Assembly: GCA_903919165.1 (NCBI GenBank)
Contig: CAIXHJ010000260.1
Coordinates: forward strand, 1-18,514
Direction: 5' to 3'
Length of the DNA stretch: 18,514 bases
From: an uncultured Holophagaceae bacterium
GTDB lineage: Bacteria > Acidobacteriota > Holophagae > Holophagales > Holophagaceae
A model generated the notes under the pieces. The model saw nothing but the letters and a program-made list of their open reading frames with translations. It ran no database searches and was not told the DNA's origin. How positions within the stretch are numbered: the first letter of the stretch is position 1; every line of letters begins with the position of its first letter. The translations under genes and the position numbers were made by a program. Shown here in pieces: positions 13,084 through 18,514 of this stretch.

Positions 13084-14907
13084 ATGACCCCTCTCGAGAA
13101 GATTCGCAACCTTGCCATCATCGCCCACGTCGATCACGGCAAGACCACGCTGGTGGACGCCCTGTTCAAGGGGGCTCACATGTTCCGTGACAACCAGCGC
13201 GTCCAGGAACGGGCCATGGACAGCAACGACCAGGAAAGGGAGCGCGGGATCACCATTTTGGCCAAGACGACCTCCCTCCATTGGGGTGGCTACCGCTTCA
13301 ACATCGTGGACACGCCAGGCCACGCCGATTTCGGCGGCGAAGTGGAGCGGGTGCTGAGCATGGTGGATTCGGTGCTGCTCGTGGTGGACGCCTTCGACGG
13401 CCCCATGCCCCAGACCAAGTTCGTCACCCGCAAGGCCCTCGCATTGGGCCTCAGGCCCATCGTAGTGATCAACAAGGTGGACCGCCCCGGCGCCCGCCCC
13501 GTGTGGTCCCAGGACCAGGTCTTCGATCTGCTCATCGAACTGGGCGCCACGGAGGAACAACTGGATTTCCCCTGCGTCTTCGCCAGCGCCAAGCTGGGTT
13601 ACGCCATGCTGGACATGAATGATGCCAGCGAGACCCTGGATCCCCTCTTCGACACCATCGTCAAACACTGCCCCCATCCCACGGGCAGTCCGGACGCGCC
13701 CCTGCAGATGCTGGTCACCCTCATGGACTGGAGTGATTTCGTGGGGCAGATCGGCATCGGCCGCATCGTCAACGGCCGCATCCATGTGGGCGACAGCGTG
13801 GGGCTCGTGAAGCGCGATGGCACCGTGCAGCCGCAGAAGATCACCCAGCTCTACGGCTTCGAGGGCCTCACGCGTGTCAATCTTCATGAGGCCAGCGCCG
13901 GCGAGATTGTGGCCATCGCCGGCATCGCGGACATCCGCGTGGGCGAGACCATCGCGGACGCGGCCAATCCGATGGCCCTGGAATACGTGGATATCGACGA
14001 GCCCACCATCTCCATGATGTTCATGGTGAATGCCGGTCCCTTCGCCGGCCAGGACGGCAAGTACATCCAGAGCCGCCGCATCCGGGAGCGCCTTCAAAAG
14101 GAGCTTCAGCACAACGTGGCCCTGCGGGTGGAGGACACGGACAGCCCGGATTCCTTCAAGGTGAGCGGGCGGGGCGAGCTGCACCTCTCCGTGCTTATCG
14201 AGAGCATGCGCCGCGAGGGCTTCGAGCTCTGCGTGAGCCGTCCTGAAGTGATCCTCCACACCAACGAGCTGGGCGAGAAGCTGGAACCCTACGAGGATGT
14301 GACCATCGACATACCCGAGGCCTACATGGGCGTGACCATGGAACACATGGGCAACCGGAAGGCCGAGATGCAGGATATGGGCAATGAGGGCGGCCGGATG
14401 CGTCTGCATTTCAAGATCCCGAGCCGCGGCCTCATCGGCTTCCGCAACGAGTTCATGACCGACACCCGTGGCGAAGGCATCATCCACAGCCTCTTCAGCC
14501 ACTACGGCCCCCACAAGGGTGACTTGGTCGGCCGCAAGAACGGCGTGCTCATCAGCATGGAACAGTGCGAGTCCGTGGGCTTCGCGCTGATGAACCTGGA
14601 GGAGCGCGGCGTGATCTTCATCCAGCCTGGCACCAAGTGTTACGAGGGCATGATCGTGGGCGAGCACGCCCGTGAGAACGATCTGGTGGTCAACGTGGCC
14701 AAAGCCAAGAAGCTCTCGAACATGCGCTCCAGTGGCAGCGACGAGGCCACCCGCCTCACGCCGCCACGGGAGCACACCCTGGAGCAGGCCCTGGAGTACA
14801 TCGAGACCGACGAGCTGGTGGAGGTCACCCCCAACTTCATCCGCATGCGCAAGCGGGTGCTGGACACCAATGAGCGAAAAAAATCCGAGAAGCGCTCGGA
14901 AGCCTAG
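13084..14907 (+). CDS. typA: Translational GTPase TypA/BipA
   Basis: A 607-residue ribosome-associated GTPase of the EF-G/LepA superfamily; in other bacteria it acts in ribosome assembly and in cold and stress adaptation. G1 is AHVDHGKT (14-21), switch I has ERERGITI, G3 is DTPGHADF (76-83), G4 is NKVDRPGARP (130-139) and G5 is ASAKLG. The C-terminal half has the BipA-type blocks SGRGELHLSVLIESMRREGF and IPSRGLIGFRNEFMTDTRGEG. Length fits the family (about 605-615). The ATG at 13084 is preceded by AGGAAG with a 5-base spacer. The frame is open back to 12883, but those 67 codons are leader. The DUF218 gene follows 11 bases after the stop and rsmI after that, probably one operon. Confidence 0.97.
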   Translation: MTPLEKIRNLAIIAHVDHGKTTLVDALFKGAHMFRDNQRVQERAMDSNDQERERGITILAKTTSLHWGGYRFNIVDTPGHADFGGEVERVLSMVDSVLLVVDAFDGPMPQTKFVTRKALALGLRPIVVINKVDRPGARPVWSQDQVFDLLIELGATEEQLDFPCVFASAKLGYAMLDMNDASETLDPLFDTIVKHCPHPTGSPDAPLQMLVTLMDWSDFVGQIGIGRIVNGRIHVGDSVGLVKRDGTVQPQKITQLYGFEGLTRVNLHEASAGEIVAIAGIADIRVGETIADAANPMALEYVDIDEPTISMMFMVNAGPFAGQDGKYIQSRRIRERLQKELQHNVALRVEDTDSPDSFKVSGRGELHLSVLIESMRREGFELCVSRPEVILHTNELGEKLEPYEDVTIDIPEAYMGVTMEHMGNRKAEMQDMGNEGGRMRLHFKIPSRGLIGFRNEFMTDTRGEGIIHSLFSHYGPHKGDLVGRKNGVLISMEQCESVGFALMNLEERGVIFIQPGTKCYEGMIVGEHARENDLVVNVAKAKKLSNMRSSGSDEATRLTPPREHTLEQALEYIETDELVEVTPNFIRMRKRVLDTNERKKSEKRSEA

Positions 14908-14918
14908 ATCATAGGCAC

Positions 14919-15614
14919 ATGGCTCAGCCCTACCACGCCCCGCCCCGCGCCAGCTTCCTGCAGAAGCTCGGACCGGGCGGAGCAGCCTCCTTGGGGTTGG
15001 CGGTCCTGACGGTCCTGGGCTTCGCGGGCCTTCCATGGCTGTTCCGGTTCCGGCAGGTTCTCCGCGGGATCCACGGTGATGAGTCGGCCTTTGCGGACGC
15101 CATCCTGGTGCTCGGTCGGCGGCTGGAGCAGGACCGGATCACGCGGGTCTTCGAGGCTCGTCTGGCCCATGCCGAGGCGCTGTGGCGACGGGGGCTCGCG
15201 CCGCGCATCTTCGTGGCCGGCGGCACCACCGGGACCGCCCGACGCAGTGAGGCGGCAGCTGGACGGGATTGGCTGGTGGCCCAGGGCGTCCCCGAAGAGG
15301 CCCTCCACCTGGAGGACCGCAGCCAGCACACCCTGGAGAACCTGTTCAATGTCCGGGCCGAAATGCGCACCTCAGGCTGGCGGACCCTGTTGATGGTGTC
15401 CGACCCCCTGCACCTGGCCCGGGCCAAGGCCACGGCCGAGGGCCTGGATCTGGACGTGCGCTGCATCCCCGCTGCGGACGCTCCGCCGATCCGGGGATCC
15501 CTCGCCTGGTGGAGGCGCGCTGCCCAGGAGGCATTCCTGCTGCATTGGTACCACACCGGAATGGTCTACAGCCGGCTGATCAAGAGCAAGAGTCAACTGG
15601 AGCGCGTCACGTGA
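14919..15614 (+). CDS. YdcF/SanA/ElyC-like DUF218 membrane-anchored protein
   Basis: A 231-residue protein with one predicted N-terminal membrane segment (about 20-45, AASLGLAVLTVLGFAGLPWLF), then a DUF218 domain (about 59-200). Family marks are DAILVLGRRLEQD, ARLAHAEALWRRGLAPRIFVAGG, DRSQHTLENLFN and VSDPLHLARA. SanA and ElyC relatives affect envelope integrity and peptidoglycan synthesis in E. coli, but the enzymatic activity of DUF218 is not established. It starts 11 bases after typA with only a weak ribosome binding site, which suggests read-through from typA. rsmI follows 15 bases later. The orientation of the domain (periplasmic or cytoplasmic) is uncertain. Confidence 0.85.
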   Translation: MAQPYHAPPRASFLQKLGPGGAASLGLAVLTVLGFAGLPWLFRFRQVLRGIHGDESAFADAILVLGRRLEQDRITRVFEARLAHAEALWRRGLAPRIFVAGGTTGTARRSEAAAGRDWLVAQGVPEEALHLEDRSQHTLENLFNVRAEMRTSGWRTLLMVSDPLHLARAKATAEGLDLDVRCIPAADAPPIRGSLAWWRRAAQEAFLLHWYHTGMVYSRLIKSKSQLERVT

Positions 15615-15629
15615 CAGACTGGATGGAAC

Positions 15630-16481
15630 ATGACCGGCCACCTCATCCTCGTTCCCACGCCCATCGGTAACCTCGGCGACCTCACGGACCGCGCGAAGGA
15701 GGCTCTGGCGGACGCCGATCTGGTGGCCTGCGAGGACACGCGCCGCACGGGTGGTCTGCTCAAGCACCTCGGCCTCGAGAAGCCGTTGCTGCGCTTCGAC
15801 GACCACGCGGGCGCCGCCGCCTACGAGCGGCTGGGGCTGGAACTGGGCTCGGGCCGCACCGTGGCCTACTGCAGCGATGCGGGTATGCCGGGAATCAACG
15901 ATCCCGGCTTCGAGATCGCGAGGGCCGCCCGGGCGGCGGGCGCGAAGGTCACGGTGCTGCCCGGCGCATCGGCCGTGCTGCTGGCGGTGGTGGCCTCGGG
16001 CCTGCCCAGCCACGCCTTCAGCTTCTGGGGCTACCTTCCGAATCGGAGCGAGCCGCGGCGCACGATGCTGAAGAAGCTGGGCGCTGAGGAGGAGACGGTG
16101 GTCGTCTTCGAAACGCCTCACCGCATCCATGAAACGCTATCCGATCTCCAGGAGCTGCTGCCGGATCGAGAGGTCGCCTTGGGGCGCGAGCTGACCAAGC
16201 TGCACGAGACCTGGTACCGCGGCACGCCTGCTCAGGTCCTGATCCAGTTGGGCCGCGAGGATCGCGGTGAGATGGTGCTGGTGATGGCCGGGGCCGCCGC
16301 CAAGCGCCTGGTGACAGAGGTGGAGACCGGCTTCGACGGGAAGGACCTGCCGGACTGGGCCCAGGCCTACCTGGCCGCCGCGCGGGAAGGTGGCATGACG
16401 CTGCGTGAAGCGGTGAAACCCCTGGCCAAGCACCTGGGCGTCAGCGCCTCGGACCTCTATCGGATGGCGGCGGAAGTCTAA
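15630..16481 (+). CDS. rsmI: 16S rRNA (cytidine-1402 2'-O)-methyltransferase RsmI
   Basis: A 283-residue SAM-dependent enzyme of the tetrapyrrole-methylase fold that 2'-O-methylates C1402 in the 30S decoding centre. Motifs in order are VPTPIGNLGDLTDRA (8-22), CEDTRRTGGLLKHL, SDAGMPGINDPG (82-93, usually SDAGTPLISDPG), LPGASAVLLA (110-119, usually LPGPSA), FSFWGYLPNR and FETPHRIHETL. Length matches the family (about 285). A C-terminal helical domain ends with LGVSASDLYRMAAEV. It is the third gene after typA and the DUF218 gene, with a 15-base gap. The substituted residues lie in conserved loops but do not remove the fold. Confidence 0.95.
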   Translation: MTGHLILVPTPIGNLGDLTDRAKEALADADLVACEDTRRTGGLLKHLGLEKPLLRFDDHAGAAAYERLGLELGSGRTVAYCSDAGMPGINDPGFEIARAARAAGAKVTVLPGASAVLLAVVASGLPSHAFSFWGYLPNRSEPRRTMLKKLGAEEETVVVFETPHRIHETLSDLQELLPDREVALGRELTKLHETWYRGTPAQVLIQLGREDRGEMVLVMAGAAAKRLVTEVETGFDGKDLPDWAQAYLAAAREGGMTLREAVKPLAKHLGVSASDLYRMAAEV

Positions 16482-16492
16482 ACCTTCCTGAT

Positions 16493-16546
16493 CTGTCAAA
16501 GTTCGCTGGGAATGCCTGAATGCATCAGGCTGGCAGGGAGTGACAG
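16493..16546 (+). terminator. Nested inverted repeats after rsmI
   Basis: An outer pair CTGTCA/TGACAG (16493-16498 and 16541-16546) encloses an inner perfect stem GCCTGA/TCAGGC (16514-16519 and 16525-16530, loop ATGCA). It starts 12 bases after the rsmI stop. There is no long T-run. It could be a transcript end or processing structure. Confidence 0.35.
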
Positions 16547-16643
16547 AGGTCTTAAACCTTGTTGGAGCCTGGCTTCCTCGTGGGCGGCAGATCCGATCGA
16601 CAGGCGATGGAAGGGCTTTCGTCACAATGAATAAAATCCCGGG

Positions 16644-16672
16644 TTGAGCTGACGGGAAGTTGGGCGTAGATT
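16644..16672 (+). promoter_or_regulatory. Sigma-70-like promoter candidate for hoxF
   Basis: TTGAGC (16644-16649) and TAGATT (16667-16672) each match four of six consensus bases and are 17 bases apart. Transcription would start near 16679, leaving about 100 bases of leader before the ATG at 16779. Matches of this quality occur by chance. Confidence 0.3.
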
Positions 16673-16778
16673 GCTGATGGCTGGGTAATCTTTGGATGCC
16701 CTTTCTGAAGGTCCCCAGGTGAACTGCGGTGATTCGCGTCCGATAGCCACTTCCGGCCGATTCCTTGGGAGATCGTCC

Positions 16779-18514
16779 ATGACCCCCACCCATGCCAACT
16801 GTCAGGAAGACACTCTTCAGAGCATCTTGGGAAGGCACGGCAGCGGACCCAGTGATCTGCTGCAGATCCTCATAGAGGTGCAGCACGCTTTCCATCACAT
16901 CCCGGAAGCGATGCTGTCGCTGCTGTCGGAGCGCTTGAAGGTGCCTCTCGTGCGCGTGAAGGGGGTGGTGTCCTTTTACAGCTTCCTCAGCGTGGTGCCC
17001 CAGGGGGACTTCGTCATCCATTTCAGCGACAACATCACCGATCAGATGCTGGGGAATCGCCAACTGGCCTCCCTGCTCTGCGAGCGGTTGGGCGTCCGCC
17101 TGGGCGAAACGCGCAAGGATGGCCGCGTGAGTGTGCACCTGACCTCCTGTACGGGCATGTGCGACCAGGGACCTGCTGCGCTCGTGAACTATCTACCCGT
17201 GACACGCTTGGATCCGCAGCGCATCGAGCGGATGGCGGAACTCGTGAACAAGGGTGTTCCCCTCTCGGATTGGCCGCCTGAATTCTTTGCGGTGGAAACC
17301 CAGATACGCCGGTCGGATGTGGTATTCAGGACGCCCATGGAGCTGGGTGCGGGGCTGCGCGCAAGCCTGAAACGCGGAGGCGAAATCCTGCCCGCCTGGG
17401 CCGAGGACATGGCCCCCAGCGATACCACCCGGCTCCACCTGGAGCGGGGCGGCGCGGAGACGCTTAAGGAAATCTATCTTTCCGAGTTGCGTGGCCGGGG
17501 CGGCGCGGGGTTCAAGACTGCCATCAAGTGGGAATCCGTGCGCAATGCCAAGGTGGAGGGGCACTATGTACTGTGCAACGCCGACGAAGGCGAGCCTGGT
17601 ACCTTCAAGGATCGGGTGCTGCTCACGGACTATGCGGACACCGTGATCGAAGGTATGACCATCTGCGGACATGTGGTGGGGTCCAAGAAGGGCATCCTCT
17701 ACATCCGCCAGGAATACTGGTATCTCCAACCACATCTTGAAGCCGTGCTCGACCGGCGCCGCAAGGCAGGCCTGCTCGGCCGGGGCATTCTGGGTACGGG
17801 CCTGGACTTCGACGTCGAGATCCACTGGGGTGCGGGCGCCTACATCTGCGGCATGGAAAGCGCCATGATCAAGAGCATCGAAGGACGGCGCGGCATCCCC
17901 CGCCGCCGGTGGCCACTGCCGGTGCACCTGGGTTACATGAAGAAACCCACGGTGGTGAACAACGTGGAGACATTCGCCGCGGCGGCCCTCATCAGCGCCA
18001 AGGGCGGCGCCTGGTTCGCCTACAACGGCACGGGCCTGTCCAGTGGCACGAAGCTCTTCTGTGTCTCTGGAGATTGCGCCAGGCCGGGTGTATACGAATA
18101 CCCCTGGGGTGTGACCATCCGCGAGGTACTTCGCGATTGTGGTGGCCTGAACGCCAAGGGCGCCCAGGTCGGCGGTCCCAGCGGCACCCTGGTGAACCGG
18201 GAAGACTTTGATCGGCAGGTGTGCTTCGAAGATCTGGCCAGCACAGGGACTCTGATGGTCTTTGGTCCCGGGCGCGACATCTTCGACGCCATCAAGAACT
18301 TCGCGGCCTTCTTCCAGCACGAGAGCTGCGGCCTGTGTACGCCCTGTCGCGTGGGCACGACCCTGCTCGCCAACTATGTGAAGAAGTTCGACAAGGGCTG
18401 GGGGTCTCCGGTGGATCTGGCGGAGATGGAGCACATCGCCAAGGTGATGAAGACTATGGCCCACTGCGGGTTGGGGCAGACCGCCAACCTGCACATCACC
18501 GACAGTCTCAAGAA
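16779..18514 (+). CDS. hoxF: HoxF: NuoE-NuoF fusion, diaphorase subunit of NAD-reducing [NiFe]-hydrogenase (3' end outside window)
   Basis: A single frame, open for 578 codons to the window edge. Residues 10-160 form a NuoE-like thioredoxin-fold domain, and 180 onward is NuoF-like. The FMN/NADH site has GRGGAGF (239-245) and NADEGEPGTFKDR (267-279), and GAGAYICG is at 351-358. The N3-type [4Fe-4S] ligands are Cys517, Cys520 and Cys523 in ESCGLCTPCR plus Cys563 in HCGLG. A fused NuoE-NuoF of about 600 residues, with features such as QEYWYLQPHLE, is typical of HoxF from soluble hydrogenases, which pass electrons between NAD(H) and HoxU/HoxYH. In the NuoE part the first two ligand positions are Ser83 and Asp88; only Cys124 and Cys128 remain. 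GGGAG with a 7-base spacer sets the start. A complex I or formate dehydrogenase NuoEF is the alternative. Confidence 0.8.
   Translation, partial: MTPTHANCQEDTLQSILGRHGSGPSDLLQILIEVQHAFHHIPEAMLSLLSERLKVPLVRVKGVVSFYSFLSVVPQGDFVIHFSDNITDQMLGNRQLASLLCERLGVRLGETRKDGRVSVHLTSCTGMCDQGPAALVNYLPVTRLDPQRIERMAELVNKGVPLSDWPPEFFAVETQIRRSDVVFRTPMELGAGLRASLKRGGEILPAWAEDMAPSDTTRLHLERGGAETLKEIYLSELRGRGGAGFKTAIKWESVRNAKVEGHYVLCNADEGEPGTFKDRVLLTDYADTVIEGMTICGHVVGSKKGILYIRQEYWYLQPHLEAVLDRRRKAGLLGRGILGTGLDFDVEIHWGAGAYICGMESAMIKSIEGRRGIPRRRWPLPVHLGYMKKPTVVNNVETFAAAALISAKGGAWFAYNGTGLSSGTKLFCVSGDCARPGVYEYPWGVTIREVLRDCGGLNAKGAQVGGPSGTLVNREDFDRQVCFEDLASTGTLMVFGPGRDIFDAIKNFAAFFQHESCGLCTPCRVGTTLLANYVKKFDKGWGSPVDLAEMEHIAKVMKTMAHCGLGQTANLHITDSLK

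Larger units (their letters stand above)
16482..16778 (+). other. 297-base spacer between rsmI and hoxF
   Basis: No coding frame is convincing here on either strand. The spacer holds the nested inverted repeats after rsmI (16493-16546) and a candidate promoter for hoxF (16644-16672). Its AT content is locally higher (for example CACAATGAATAAAATCCC at 16623-16640), consistent with a regulatory region. Confidence 0.5.

Noticed and set aside
13051..15036. Minus-strand 661-codon frame opposite typA
   Set aside because: It is antisense to the fully conserved TypA and rich in His/Val/Ala/Gly, as expected for a shadow frame.
16660..16675. Sigma-54-like element TTGGGCG-TAGA-TTGCT upstream of hoxF
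   Set aside because: GG and GC are 9 rather than 10 bases apart and the -24 box is imperfect. Some hydrogenase operons are RpoN-dependent, so it was tempting, but the spacing is normally strict.
17193..18494. Minus-strand 433-codon frame opposite hoxF
   Set aside because: The plus strand carries an uninterrupted NuoE-NuoF fusion with cofactor motifs, so the antisense frame is a shadow.

Overview
The window is a GC-rich, densely packed stretch of bacterial chromosome made mostly of housekeeping genes. Gene content (menaquinone-type UbiE/MenG methyltransferase, PyrR-PyrB, AsnS, a type IV pilus retraction ATPase, TypA, a group 3d-type hydrogenase diaphorase) and GGAGG-type ribosome binding sites suggest an anaerobic or facultative Gram-negative. 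An acidobacterium of the Holophagae/Geothrix kind is my best guess, but that is inference and nothing here proves it.

Layout. 1-106: the last codons of an unidentified gene. 198-2045 (+): an exported FecR plus WD/GW-rich (DUF6600-like) protein, preceded by a good sigma-54 type -24/-12 element (124-140) and followed by a perfect hairpin. 2131-3915 (-): a long-form acyl-CoA dehydrogenase, divergent from menG/ubiE (4050-4742, +). 4894-9474 (-): a six-member chain of overlapping or nearly touching genes, pyrR > pyrB > frameshifted ORF6N gene > ORF6N-like paralogue > gpmI > P-loop kinase-like ATPase. It combines pyrimidine synthesis, glycolysis and phage-type ORF6N genes. 9565-10866 (+): asnS, divergent from pyrR. 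10951-11546 (-): a DUF493 protein and an HU-family protein. 11596-12834 (-): pilT. 13084-16481 (+): typA/bipA, a YdcF/SanA-like DUF218 membrane protein and rsmI. typA has a long leader with an extensive hairpin just upstream of its ribosome binding site. 16779-18514 (+, runs off the window): a NuoE-NuoF fusion that matches HoxF, the diaphorase subunit of soluble NAD-reducing [NiFe]-hydrogenase.

The items most worth a second look are: (i) the HoxF NuoE-like domain, in which two of the four expected [2Fe-2S] cysteine positions are Ser and Asp; (ii) the ORF6N pair embedded in a translationally linked pyr-gpm chain, with a single-base frameshift in the first copy; (iii) the typA leader hairpin; (iv) the sigma-54 element before the FecR gene; (v) an HU protein with Ile at the usual DNA-intercalating Pro. 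I found no CRISPR array, tRNA, rRNA or insertion sequence. I did not recognise a complete undescribed multi-gene system; the ORF6N pair is the closest candidate.
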